From: Candidatus Borrarchaeota archaeon
GTDB taxonomy: Archaea; Asgardarchaeota; Sifarchaeia; Borrarchaeales; Borrarchaeaceae
Direction of reading: 5' to 3'
Length of the DNA stretch: 26,038 nt
Assembly (NCBI GenBank): GCA_016840645.1
Contig: JAEORY010000007.1
Coordinates: forward strand, 1-26,038
How positions within the stretch are numbered: the stretch's first letter is position 1; every line of letters starts with the position of its first letter. Of this stretch, positions 13,473 to 22,641 are shown piece by piece. The translations under genes and the position numbers were made by a program. The notes below the pieces were generated by a model, which did not search any database, was not told where the DNA came from, and worked only from the letters and a program-made list of their open reading frames with translations.

Positions 13473-13977
13473 TTGGGAGAAAACATCTTATAAGAGCACA
13501 GTATTTGTAAATGTGTTTATACTGGTAGTGTTAGTGCTTACAGTAATATTGACAATTTGGTTAGGCCCACAAGCTACTACTATGATGACCTTACAAACAA
13601 CACCAGACACTTCTACATTAGGGTTTTGGGATTTGAAATGGTATAATCAACTCTTAGTGCTCTTTGGATATACACTAGGTTTTCTTGTATTGTTTATCAT
13701 AATCGGATTTTCGTTGTATGCCTACAAAGCAACACGGATAAAATGGATTCCTATTGTGTTATGTATTTTTCTTGGAGTTATTATTGTAGGTTTATGGTAT
13801 GCGTATAATCTTGTCAAAAGCGAAGGTATTTACTACGAGTTACTACTTAGATTTAGTGGGTGGGTTTCCTCATTAATCACATTTGGAGCACAAAACCTTT
13901 TAGTTATGCTCTTGTTTGTGGGGATAGGTCTTCTAATAGGAAGACAAGTATTCAGACAATGGGGTATTCCCATTTAA
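13462..13977 (+). CDS. Polytopic membrane protein, about four TM segments
   Basis: GGAGGT at 13451-13456 lies five bases before ATG 13462, so I start there (171 residues). Four hydrophobic segments are visible: VFVNVFILVVLVLTVILTIW, LLVLFGYTLGFLVLFIIIGF, IPIVLCIFLGVIIVGLWYAY and LLVMLLFVGIGLLIGR. The loop after TM1 is polar and Thr-rich, probably outside. Overlap with the preceding surface-protein gene suggests the two products act together. Family unknown. Confidence 0.74.
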   Translation: MLVNWEKTSYKSTVFVNVFILVVLVLTVILTIWLGPQATTMMTLQTTPDTSTLGFWDLKWYNQLLVLFGYTLGFLVLFIIIGFSLYAYKATRIKWIPIVLCIFLGVIIVGLWYAYNLVKSEGIYYELLLRFSGWVSSLITFGAQNLLVMLLFVGIGLLIGRQVFRQWGIPI

Positions 13978-13986
13978 TTTTTTACG

Positions 13987-14247
13987 ATGCTCTATTTTAT
14001 TGAAGCCCTTGGTTTTTTCTTTTTCAGTTTATGGCTTCTTTCTCAAGGATTTTCAAAGAAAGTTGTGCTAGGCATATTTTCATGTATTTTTGTAATAGCC
14101 TTTTTCTTTGATCCTATTCTCTATTTTGTAGGTTTTTTTCTTACTGCACATACATTTCATCAAAGTTTATGGATTAATGGAGTTCCTTTTTGTGGAGGAT
14201 TATCTGGAGTGATATATAAATGTTTAAAGACATATATTCAGGGATAA
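13987..14247 (+). CDS. Small hydrophobic membrane protein
   Basis: This encodes 86 residues, mostly aromatic and aliphatic (FIEALGFFFFSLWLLSQGF, then VVLGIFSCIFVIAFFFDPIL), with two to three TM segments and a short tail with Cys residues. No convincing binding site precedes the ATG at 13987. It overlaps the 2101-residue gene by 28 bases, and the binding site of that gene lies within it. The unusually Phe-rich composition and weak start lower my confidence slightly. Confidence 0.6.
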   Translation: MLYFIEALGFFFFSLWLLSQGFSKKVVLGIFSCIFVIAFFFDPILYFVGFFLTAHTFHQSLWINGVPFCGGLSGVIYKCLKTYIQG

Positions 14248-17200
14248 GAAAAGACAAGCATAGGCGCATGAAATACCTTGTTTCATGTATCTTAGTAGTC
14301 TTTCTTGCTATTACTACTATTACGCTAGTGTTTTCTCCTGTTGGTCTTATCCCTACTACACAAGCAGAAGAAACTCCTGAGACTAATGAGAATACACAAT
14401 TTCCACAGATAGGAGATCCTTCTGAATTATATCCTGATTCTAATGTTTATTCACTTGATTTTAGTGGAACTTATGACTCTGGAGTCTATAGTGCTGAATT
14501 TCCTTCACAAGATAATGATGATGGAAAGGCATATCCTTCAGAAAATAACGAACCAATTGTAACTGAACATATTGAGGTTATAGATAAATCAAAACCACTC
14601 AAAATATGGGTGAAACTCGAAAATCAACAATGGTATTCAAGTGAAAACTTGAATGATTTAGCATCAGTAGATCCATCAAATATTGTCTATTACGCGATAG
14701 AAACACCCTTTGGATTCATAGGGTATTATGTGAATGAGACTGATGTTAATTTTGGACATGCCCCTATTATTTACTCACCTGTTTTAGACAATGGTACGTT
14801 TTTCAAAGAGCCTGTTGGTGGGATGTATCTCAAATTATGGGTGAAGGCTGGAGGGCAATGGTATCAAAAATATATCACTGATAGAAACTTAGGATACGAT
14901 TACAGACAATATATGCAGTGGGATGTTATAGATTCAGAAACATGGCAACTTGGTTTTAATATCACTGCGATGGAAATTAGCGTAGGTGCTACGACAAGAG
15001 AGTTTGATGTATATGTAGGCATTCAAGTAAATCAGCATGATAAAAACGCAAAAATAAAACAAGAAGTGACTCCTTATAATGACTATGAAGACATTGGTTT
15101 AGAATGGCAATGTTTAACAGCTCCTCATTTCATTGATACTGACTATGAACTCACAAAAATTATTGCAGAAAATGAAACCTGGTCCAAAGAAATTGAACTT
15201 GATAATTATGTTGATATAACTACGGAAATTCCTAATTATGTCAAGAAAGCGTATCTTGTCTCCGAAAATGGTGTAAAGTACCATACCTTTGATTTTGAGG
15301 ACTTAAAATCTTATGGCTTGGATGGTTCTGAACTTTTTAGAGTAGAAGAAATGCAAATGCCTAATGGTGCAAATCAATATATTGCTAGAATAGGCGCATC
15401 TAAAGGGGAAGGCATTCTTGCAGATGAAGCATTAATAATTGATCCTGAAATTAGCATAAGTGATGAATCAGGATATACACAGATTACTACTGATAATTAT
15501 AGCGTTAGGGTCAGTGACACAGGCGCAATACCCTACTACTGGGTCGTAAACGGTAGGAATTACAAAACTGATACCACAGGCATGTCTAATGTTATGCGAT
15601 TTAGTTTTGACGGTGTGGGGGCATATCAAGGCGAAGACGTGCATAGTTTTGCCTTTACCCCTGTTATTGTAGAAGACGACAATGATATGAGAACGTATTT
15701 ACGTCTTAACTACACTGACACTGACTGGGGGGGCAGTGGTCAGGGTGTAGAAGTGTTTTATCATTTCTACTTTTACCGTGACTTCTATACAGTACATGCA
15801 GATTATAATTGTCTTGACGCAGATTTTGACGGTTTAAGACATTACAATCATTATATTTTTTACGAGCATGATATGGGGACTGCCCCTAAGTATATATGGG
15901 CTGACGGGGATACTACTGACGAAGAAGGCGAACTACCTTCGGCTGAAACTACGTTCGAAACGTCATATTCAAATATGAAGGATTATGTCTATACGCTTTA
16001 TACAAACAACACTAGAACCGAAACCTTCAACTTCAAACTTATTTATGATGACAGCGGGGAAGACGACCCTTCGTCTTTTGTTTTAAGACACAGGGATTTA
16101 GGAACGACATCTGCACGTTTCTGGTTTTCTGGTAGTGAAAACGGTATTAGTGCTGCGCCCAATTATGAATATGCCTATGCCATAGTTATTAGTGACGAAG
16201 GCGCATCAAATGATATTGCTGCTGTCAAGGAAAGACCTTGCCAGTTTAATGATTATGTAGTAGACGCTGACGCGAATCATGGGGCTACTATGACTACAGG
16301 TAGCCTAACAGAATGGGATACTGAAGAAATCATTTATGAATTAACCGCGTCAGGGAATGCTATAGATATGACCCTAGATGGTGACCCATTACAGTTTAAT
16401 CCTTCATTTCTTATTGACTCATTTACCAGCGCAACAGACTTTTATATTCGTATTAACGGGTCTGATACGTCTTGGATAAACGGCACTGATTACTTCGTGA
16501 ACCTTGACGGGTCACAGGCAAGAGTGCAGTTTCTTAGTAGTATAAATGGAGCTACACAGATAGAAATGCAAGCAACATCCTTTGGTGGTGATTCTACTTA
16601 TACACTTTCGCTTCATATAGTTGAAAAACTCACAGAAGAAGATTATTGGTATGGCTGGGTAAAACTTGCTAATGAGTCTTGGAATACTACAGCATATACA
16701 CAATTAAATTCCACAGGAAATGCAGAATTTACAAATTTGGAAAATGGCAGTTATTACTTAGAGATCTATCCTCCTGAAGGATCAGGTGTATTTGGAACAA
16801 GAATAGGATGCACTAATGTTAGTATCGCAGGAAATACGACATTATATTATCCTGTTTATGATTATCGCGGTCACATAGCAATTAACTGGGGGCTATATAG
16901 TGGCGCAACTAACATGACGCAATATATTCTTGACAGAATGGAAGGAATGGGCTGTCAGGAAGGTGACGTTATACAGATCACCACAGGTTTTGATTATCCA
17001 TTAGATCCAATAGACGCGAAATGGGGTAAAAGCAACTTCAGAGACGTAATTATAGGTCTTAAACAAATGGGGTATCTCATTTGGTATAATCCACGAATGG
17101 CATATGCCGAAAACTATGATTTTTGGCGCAATTTAGATGATTATAATGATACAGAATACAGTGACGGCGACTTCTATAACGAAGGACACCTAAATGATGA

Positions 17201-20200
17201 TTTCAGAAGTCACAATGCATTTATGCAATTTGAAGCACAAATGACAGAGATAATGGGTGACGGTGGTGACGTAACCGAAACACTGTCTAGTTATGCGTTT
17301 TGTCTGGTGCAGGAAGACTATTGGGATGTTTATGACGTAAACGATTCTGCTTACCTTACCTATGGGACAGGTGCTGAAGAGTGGGATTTTGACAATTCAA
17401 CTGGTGGTTTAACTATCCACACATCAGAAAATAACCATTTATATGAAATTTATTATATGGCTGGTTATGAACGGATGTTAGCCCCTATCTCAAATGTGCA
17501 TGATTACTGGCACTGGGGTATAGACAGGATGTTAGAACAGGTAGAATGGTTCTTAGCAAACTGCACATTACCTGACGGCACTAGTGCTATAGACGGTTTA
17601 CATCCCGACCATTTTGGAATTCGTGCATTAGGGTCATGGAACACTTGGAATCAAGGCTGGTGTTCTATGTGTAGCCCTGTAGTTATAGACTGGTTCTTAG
17701 GTAATTACACAGAATATGCATCTGATTTTAAATTGTCATGGGTCACCTATCAAGGGGACGCTAGTGAATTTACGCGGGGAAGAAACGATAGTCTTCCATT
17801 CATGCATGACTGGTTACATTTTAGGACGGAACTACTTCACGAAGCCTATTATAAACCTATATTTAATTTGGCGAAGTCTTATAATGCATCAGTCATTCTA
17901 TATGACGGTGATGACAATAGAATGCAATCACCTGACTGGTTCGTAAAGTTAGGTGCGGATATTGTCGAACATCAATCAGGAACGGACTTTGATAGAAATT
18001 CCTATTATGAAAATTATGCAGATTACTGGGTAGGTAGACTCCCATTTATGCAGGACAGTGAACAAAACTGGCAATTAGCAGACGACCATGAAGGTTTTAC
18101 TTCACAATTAATGCGTGCTAGTGCTGAAGGCATTATGCCACAAATCCTTTACAATCATTTGAGTCCCTACAGTTATAACATTCCTGAAAGTTACTATGAC
18201 GAATTTGAAGAAGCCCATGACTTCTTCAGGGAAATCTGGAAGACTCATAAACAAGTAACAGAGTGGAAAATAGCCAAAGTCTATATAATGGTGGGTGCAT
18301 CAGCCCGTCAGACATCATTTTACTATGGTGGTTCAGACGGAACTTACTTAACACCACAAATAGATGCAATGCGCCTAATGTTTAAAATGCCAGTGCAACT
18401 TGAATATATCTCACTTTACGAGATTGAAGAAAACGGTATCCCTGATGACTGCGATTTATTAATTATTGCAGGTGGGCAGGATGCAGGATATATGACGTAT
18501 CATGCACTTTATTCAGATACGCTTAACACTACACTAACTAACTACGTCAATGACAATGGTTCAATTTGGTTCTTTGGAAGTATAGGGCTTTATGATACTG
18601 ACGGTAATGCCTTAACACCTGACGGTTTTTCAAAATTGTTAGGTTTAGAAGAAGGGTCATTTTCAGCAAGTCAGACAGCAGACGACATATTTTTTGTGGA
18701 TGAAACACATTGGATTATCAATGACGAAGAAGGAAAAGGATTAATTGACGGTGCTGAAGGTTATGAACCCGCAGGCACGCTATTAGGCGAACCTGTGTAT
18801 AACGCTCTTCGCTGGACGGCTATGACTCAATGGCGCTATAATGTATCGGCAACTGGTGACGCTGCTGACGTAATAGTTTGGTATGGCAATGCCAGTTATA
18901 GAGTACCCTATCTTTATATAAGAGATGATATAGCGTCAGGATATGTAGCCTATTGTCCTTTTGAATCAACAAACATTTGGATGGGTGATAGGCTATACGA
19001 AACTCTTAGACGTACTACCTTCTTCTTATTAGGTGAAACTGACGAACTAAGACATGTAAATGTGACACTTTCATCATTTGTAGGTAGCAGAACAAAAGAA
19101 TCACTGTGTCATTATGCTGTGTATAATAACAGTTACGCATGGCTTATTGACTTCTACTATGAAACCTATGGAACAGGTAGTATCGAAGCTAGATTAGCTA
19201 ATAGTTTTGATGTCAATATTAATTTCAGTGATTTTATGGAAGCAGGCAAAGACTACCTGATTTACTGTTATGACCGTCCTAACACTACAGACGTGGACGG
19301 GTATCATGTATGGGATACATCTACTTTTGATGAAACAAATATCACTCTTTTGACTGATTTGAGTGGAGATCATATTTTCACCAAAAATGAAGTCTTCAAC
19401 ATGGTGTTTGAACGGGAAATCGCTCATTGGTTTATTATCAAAGAGGCAGTCAATGGAAGCACCTCATTACTCCAAGTAAAAGCCACGAATGATACGGTAT
19501 TAATCACAAACGAGGGTGCAGTAGGGGATACTTATGTGATTAATGCGACAGCACATACAAATACACTTGGGGAATTTGTGGTTTACTGTAATAGAACAAT
19601 TAGTGGTGTGACAATCAATGGGGCGCCTGTCTCATATTCTCATAATATCACATCTATGATTTTAACATTCAATCATACTTTTGCAAGTGATGCGGATATT
19701 GTAATAAATGGTGCTGTAGATTCAACACCTCCAAGTTGTGGCTCACCACCTTCAGATGATACTTATCAAGAAGGAGATACAGGCAATTCAATTTCATGGA
19801 CTTGGACTGAATCATATCCTGATACTTACAACGTCACGAGAGATGGAGTAGTAGTTGACTCAGGAAGTTATTCTGACGGTGTGCCAATCGTTCTTGATAT
19901 AGACGGTTTAACAGAAGGAACTTATATTTTTATTATTGGAGTAAATGATACGACAGGCAATTCTGCAAGTGACTCAGTTACTATAATAGTGACTGCTGCA
20001 CCTTCAGGAAATGGAGGTGACGGTGGAGATGGTGGTGGCGCGGGTGGTGGAGGTACTGGTGATGGTGACGGTGGAGATGGAGGTACTACTGTAATTAAAG
20101 AAATGATCCTTCTTGCTCTAAACTTGATAGATCCACGAGAACCTGAAATTGGAGTTATTTGCAAACTATACAACGAAGAACTTGGCACACAAACATTCAG

Positions 20201-20525
20201 AATGTATGTAGTCTTCACGAATGATTATACACAGCAATCCACACAGAAAGATGCACGTCTAAGTATTTTGTCAGATGCATATGGACAACGCTTATTCTCA
20301 TTCAGGGCCTCACAAGGAGAATATACGCTTAAAGTTACGACTTACGCTCTTGTAAATGGTACTGAGGTACTCTATACTGAACAAACATTAGATATTGTAG
20401 TGAGACCTGGAACATTCTTTGAGGTATTTACTGATTTTATTCGGTATGCACTTGCAGCATTAATAATCGACTTAAGGAGTTTTATACTATGTTTGGTAAA
20501 TTACTCTTTCTTTTGGCAATTCTAG
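14220..20525 (+). CDS. Giant surface protein with glycoside-hydrolase-like core and C-terminal anchor
   Basis: This encodes 2101 residues. A signal peptide (basic start, then YLVSCILVVFLAITTITLVF, cleavage near TQA about residue 43) leads into an N-terminal beta-rich region. Residues about 880-1340 look like a (beta/alpha)8 barrel (YRGHIAINWGLYSG; DGLHPDHFGIRALGSW; ILYDGDDNRMQSPDW). Residues about 1350-1600 resemble the Rossmann-like trimerisation/GATase-like domain that follows GH42-type barrels (CDLLIIAGGQDAGY; GSIWFFGSIGLYD). An Ig/fibronectin-like domain (about 1834-1925), a Gly/Asp linker (1931-1958), another beta domain and a hydrophobic C-terminus follow. A role in binding or cleaving surface polysaccharide is inferred; catalytic acids are not assigned. 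Codon usage changes abruptly inside the gene. GGAGTGATATATAA precedes the ATG. Confidence 0.8.
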   Translation: MFKDIYSGIRKDKHRRMKYLVSCILVVFLAITTITLVFSPVGLIPTTQAEETPETNENTQFPQIGDPSELYPDSNVYSLDFSGTYDSGVYSAEFPSQDNDDGKAYPSENNEPIVTEHIEVIDKSKPLKIWVKLENQQWYSSENLNDLASVDPSNIVYYAIETPFGFIGYYVNETDVNFGHAPIIYSPVLDNGTFFKEPVGGMYLKLWVKAGGQWYQKYITDRNLGYDYRQYMQWDVIDSETWQLGFNITAMEISVGATTREFDVYVGIQVNQHDKNAKIKQEVTPYNDYEDIGLEWQCLTAPHFIDTDYELTKIIAENETWSKEIELDNYVDITTEIPNYVKKAYLVSENGVKYHTFDFEDLKSYGLDGSELFRVEEMQMPNGANQYIARIGASKGEGILADEALIIDPEISISDESGYTQITTDNYSVRVSDTGAIPYYWVVNGRNYKTDTTGMSNVMRFSFDGVGAYQGEDVHSFAFTPVIVEDDNDMRTYLRLNYTDTDWGGSGQGVEVFYHFYFYRDFYTVHADYNCLDADFDGLRHYNHYIFYEHDMGTAPKYIWADGDTTDEEGELPSAETTFETSYSNMKDYVYTLYTNNTRTETFNFKLIYDDSGEDDPSSFVLRHRDLGTTSARFWFSGSENGISAAPNYEYAYAIVISDEGASNDIAAVKERPCQFNDYVVDADANHGATMTTGSLTEWDTEEIIYELTASGNAIDMTLDGDPLQFNPSFLIDSFTSATDFYIRINGSDTSWINGTDYFVNLDGSQARVQFLSSINGATQIEMQATSFGGDSTYTLSLHIVEKLTEEDYWYGWVKLANESWNTTAYTQLNSTGNAEFTNLENGSYYLEIYPPEGSGVFGTRIGCTNVSIAGNTTLYYPVYDYRGHIAINWGLYSGATNMTQYILDRMEGMGCQEGDVIQITTGFDYPLDPIDAKWGKSNFRDVIIGLKQMGYLIWYNPRMAYAENYDFWRNLDDYNDTEYSDGDFYNEGHLNDDFRSHNAFMQFEAQMTEIMGDGGDVTETLSSYAFCLVQEDYWDVYDVNDSAYLTYGTGAEEWDFDNSTGGLTIHTSENNHLYEIYYMAGYERMLAPISNVHDYWHWGIDRMLEQVEWFLANCTLPDGTSAIDGLHPDHFGIRALGSWNTWNQGWCSMCSPVVIDWFLGNYTEYASDFKLSWVTYQGDASEFTRGRNDSLPFMHDWLHFRTELLHEAYYKPIFNLAKSYNASVILYDGDDNRMQSPDWFVKLGADIVEHQSGTDFDRNSYYENYADYWVGRLPFMQDSEQNWQLADDHEGFTSQLMRASAEGIMPQILYNHLSPYSYNIPESYYDEFEEAHDFFREIWKTHKQVTEWKIAKVYIMVGASARQTSFYYGGSDGTYLTPQIDAMRLMFKMPVQLEYISLYEIEENGIPDDCDLLIIAGGQDAGYMTYHALYSDTLNTTLTNYVNDNGSIWFFGSIGLYDTDGNALTPDGFSKLLGLEEGSFSASQTADDIFFVDETHWIINDEEGKGLIDGAEGYEPAGTLLGEPVYNALRWTAMTQWRYNVSATGDAADVIVWYGNASYRVPYLYIRDDIASGYVAYCPFESTNIWMGDRLYETLRRTTFFLLGETDELRHVNVTLSSFVGSRTKESLCHYAVYNNSYAWLIDFYYETYGTGSIEARLANSFDVNINFSDFMEAGKDYLIYCYDRPNTTDVDGYHVWDTSTFDETNITLLTDLSGDHIFTKNEVFNMVFEREIAHWFIIKEAVNGSTSLLQVKATNDTVLITNEGAVGDTYVINATAHTNTLGEFVVYCNRTISGVTINGAPVSYSHNITSMILTFNHTFASDADIVINGAVDSTPPSCGSPPSDDTYQEGDTGNSISWTWTESYPDTYNVTRDGVVVDSGSYSDGVPIVLDIDGLTEGTYIFIIGVNDTTGNSASDSVTIIVTAAPSGNGGDGGDGGGAGGGGTGDGDGGDGGTTVIKEMILLALNLIDPREPEIGVICKLYNEELGTQTFRMYVVFTNDYTQQSTQKDARLSILSDAYGQRLFSFRASQGEYTLKVTTYALVNGTEVLYTEQTLDIVVRPGTFFEVFTDFIRYALAALIIDLRSFILCLVNYSFFWQF
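20010..20090 (+). repeat. Low-complexity Gly/Asp linker coding sequence
   Basis: Gly and Asp codons make a flexible acidic linker (GNGGDGGDGGG-like residues) between the Ig-like domain and the membrane-proximal domain of the 2101-residue protein. It resembles the tract at 6613-6720 in composition and in its place within the protein. Confidence 0.7.
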
Positions 20526-20800
20526 GTTTGGTCCTTCTTTTGTTTCTCGAAATTTCTCCAGAACCTTTGCTCATTCCTAATTTTGCATTACAAGTTTCGG
20601 ATGCACAAACTACGTATTTTGCTCTCTATCTGACTCCATTTTTCATTGTAATTCTTGCGTGGGTTATTATTGCGTTTATTGTTCGTAGGGATGCCAAACA
20701 TCGAGAAAAAAGCCCTAACGCATGGTTTATCATCGTATTGTTGACTGGAATAATTGGTGCACTCATTTATTATCTCAGAAGAAAGGAAGTGTTATTATAG
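20489..20800 (+). CDS. PLDc_N-like small membrane protein, paralogue of the gene at 11018
   Basis: This encodes 103 residues starting at ATG 20489 after AAGGAG, overlapping the giant gene by 37 bases. An N-terminal TM (LLFLLAILGLVLLLFLE) is followed by a loop and the two-helix PLDc_N-like pattern: ILAWVIIAFIVRRDAKHREK, then SPNAWFIIVLLTGIIGALIY and RRK. The Arg/Lys loop, Pro-x-x-Trp and G-x-x-G-x-L-x-Y match the protein at 11018 closely enough to call them paralogues by eye. Its last bases overlap the proposed AUA start of the next gene. Confidence 0.75.
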   Translation: MFGKLLFLLAILGLVLLLFLEISPEPLLIPNFALQVSDAQTTYFALYLTPFFIVILAWVIIAFIVRRDAKHREKSPNAWFIIVLLTGIIGALIYYLRRKEVLL

Positions 20801-21537
20801 CGAATTATTCAAAACGCTATTTATTGATGTTTATCTTCATATTTGCGTTAGAAGTAGTAGCATTTCTGAGTATTTACATTGATTTAATCGGAGTCAATTA
20901 TCTTTTCTCAGAAGTTCCACTATGGGAGAAAGAACCTCAGAGACAATTTCTCACCTTTATTGCAATACCTATTTTCTTGATTCTTATTGCCTTACTCTAT
21001 GGTCTATGGATTGCCAAACAAACACAATATTCTACAAGTGAAAAGGCAGCTCTCGTAGTGACAGCAATCTTCTCATTCTTTCTTGCAGTCAATTCAGTAT
21101 GGCAACTTATTTTCTTTCCACTTTACAAAGGATCTTTTGATATTGACTTGAACAAATTCGATCAACCTTTTGCAACTCCTTGGTTTGTAGTAAACACACA
21201 GATCAAATGGATGATAATGATAAATGGAATTGCAATGGCACTCTTCTTGATTCTTATGTATGATGTGTTTGTTGACAGAAAAGCCTCACCAGTCACAAAT
21301 ATGGTGAAAGCAATTGTATTCTATTCAATCAGTATTTTTCTGATAATTACACTTTCAGAGTATTATACAAGTTTGCAAGATTTTAGCACGCAAATCTCTG
21401 ATGTATGGCGGTGGATAGGCATCATAGGTTTGAGTATTGATTTCGTGATTCTCACATTCCTCCTCCCTTACCTTGAACTTCATTCTCATATTTTTAGAAA
21501 ACGAATGCATATTCCAGGAGTCATTGATGTGATATGA
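20797..21537 (+). CDS. Six-TM membrane protein, possible AUA start overlapping the previous stop
   Basis: The frame is open further upstream to ATG 20722, but that would overlap the PLDc_N-like gene by 79 bases without a binding site. GGAAGTG at 20785-20791 points instead at ATA 20797-20799, which overlaps the TAG stop of the upstream gene, giving about 246 residues beginning ANYSKRYLLMFIFIF. The nearest ATG is 20827 and would drop the basic N-terminus. Six hydrophobic segments are visible, with extracytoplasmic loops carrying charged and aromatic residues. Its TGA overlaps the ATG of the next gene. No family is recognised; the start is less certain than the gene. Confidence 0.68.
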   Translation: MANYSKRYLLMFIFIFALEVVAFLSIYIDLIGVNYLFSEVPLWEKEPQRQFLTFIAIPIFLILIALLYGLWIAKQTQYSTSEKAALVVTAIFSFFLAVNSVWQLIFFPLYKGSFDIDLNKFDQPFATPWFVVNTQIKWMIMINGIAMALFLILMYDVFVDRKASPVTNMVKAIVFYSISIFLIITLSEYYTSLQDFSTQISDVWRWIGIIGLSIDFVILTFLLPYLELHSHIFRKRMHIPGVIDVI

Positions 21538-21758
21538 GAAAATATCAGACTGTTTTTTTCCTATTGCTTATACTTGGCATATTTGCGGTTATCGAAGGGT
21601 TATTCTTAAAATGGATTAGTTTAGATCCCCAATATTCATTGTACGTATATGAAACAATCCACCTGCACCATTGGATTTTAGGAATTGTACTTGTAATCAT
21701 TTCAATCATTGGATTATTATATGAACGAAAGAGATGGAGGAGGAAACAACTTGTATAG
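21534..21758 (+). CDS. Small two-TM protein with HxHHW motif
   Basis: This encodes 74 residues. TM1 (TVFFLLLILGIFAVIEGLFL) is followed by a loop ending ETIHLHHWILG leading into TM2 (IVLVIISIIGLLYE), then a strongly basic tail (RKRWRRKQ) that should be cytosolic. The His cluster at the membrane boundary could bind metal or haem; similar HHW segments occur in small archaeal membrane proteins, but I cannot name a family. The ATG overlaps the previous TGA (ATGA), preceded by GTGAT. The end overlaps the start of the next gene. Confidence 0.7.
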   Translation: MRKYQTVFFLLLILGIFAVIEGLFLKWISLDPQYSLYVYETIHLHHWILGIVLVIISIIGLLYERKRWRRKQLV

Positions 21759-22641
21759 TAGTCTTACTAGGGAAGAAGCACGAGTAGGTCATGCAGTTGC
21801 ACATTTACAAACAAAAACTGGCGAGCCACCAACTACTACGGAGGTAGCACGAGAAGCACGAATGCCACGAAATAGAGTGTATGCAATACTCAATAGTGAG
21901 AACTTCAAACGCTTTACTCAATCAATGAGGCGAGGTCGAGACCGGATTTACTCAATGTCACCAGAGATGAAACTACAATTTCTTATCTTAGGCACATTAG
22001 TAGTAGGGATGATCTGGTTAGGGTACTCGCAATACGCCCATGAAAAAGCAGAACAAAACCGAATGATGTATCAGCAGCATATGACACAGCAAGAATTTGA
22101 TAAACTCATGCGTGAGACTTCACAAATACAACAAAATCAAGGGATTATCGCGGGCAATCAAGTATATATCAATGGGCAACTACGACAGATTAATTATAAT
22201 TTAGAGGGTGTAGGTGCACAACAACGCTATATTATTCAACAGAATAACTTGATTGTAGATAACCAAGGCACTCTATATGACAGACAGGGGCAAATCTATC
22301 AATTAATAGATTCACGGACTGGAAGAATCATTGATACACAAGAACAAATAGGTGCTCAAATCAATCTTACTGTGAAACGCCATGAACAAGAAACTACTGC
22401 ATTAGAAGACCAAATGGCAGCTCTTGGAAAACTCATTGGTACTTCAACCACCACGAAATCTACTTCAGATTCTAAGGATAAAGACAAAGGAGATTCTAAG
22501 AAAAAAGAAACAAAAACCGTTACAAAATCAATACAAAAAACGATTGAGGAAACTAGCAAAAAAGCAAAGGAAGAGGCAAAAAAAGAAAAGAAAAAAGAAG
22601 AAGAAAAGAAACCTTGGAGTGGATTATTACCTTGGCTGTAA
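21751..22641 (+). CDS. Membrane-tethered winged-helix-like protein with coiled coil
   Basis: GGAGGAGG (21736-21743) lies seven bases before TTG 21751, giving 296 residues; the in-frame ATG 21721 lacks a site. Residues about 3-60 look like a small helix-turn-helix or winged helix (REEARVGHAVAHLQTKTG, then TTEVAREARMPRNRVYAILN), which normally binds DNA. A basic stretch, one TM (LQFLILGTLVVGMIWLGY), a Gln/Asn-rich region with repeated QI/GQI units suggesting a coiled coil or beta-helix, and a Lys/Glu-rich tail ending PWSGLLPWL follow. By charge the N-terminus is cytosolic and the long tail extracytoplasmic. Tethering a DNA-binding fold to the envelope is unusual. Confidence 0.72.
   Translation: MYSSLTREEARVGHAVAHLQTKTGEPPTTTEVAREARMPRNRVYAILNSENFKRFTQSMRRGRDRIYSMSPEMKLQFLILGTLVVGMIWLGYSQYAHEKAEQNRMMYQQHMTQQEFDKLMRETSQIQQNQGIIAGNQVYINGQLRQINYNLEGVGAQQRYIIQQNNLIVDNQGTLYDRQGQIYQLIDSRTGRIIDTQEQIGAQINLTVKRHEQETTALEDQMAALGKLIGTSTTTKSTSDSKDKDKGDSKKKETKTVTKSIQKTIEETSKKAKEEAKKEKKKEEEKKPWSGLLPWL

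Noticed and set aside
19922..20218. Minus-strand frame with a Pro-rich middle
   Set aside because: Antisense of the Gly/Asp linker of the 2101-residue gene, with no start signals.
20722..20796. Extended N-terminus for the six-TM protein from ATG 20722
   Set aside because: It would overlap the PLDc_N-like gene by 79 bases, lacks a binding site, and its residues are an out-of-frame reading of that gene's conserved second helix.
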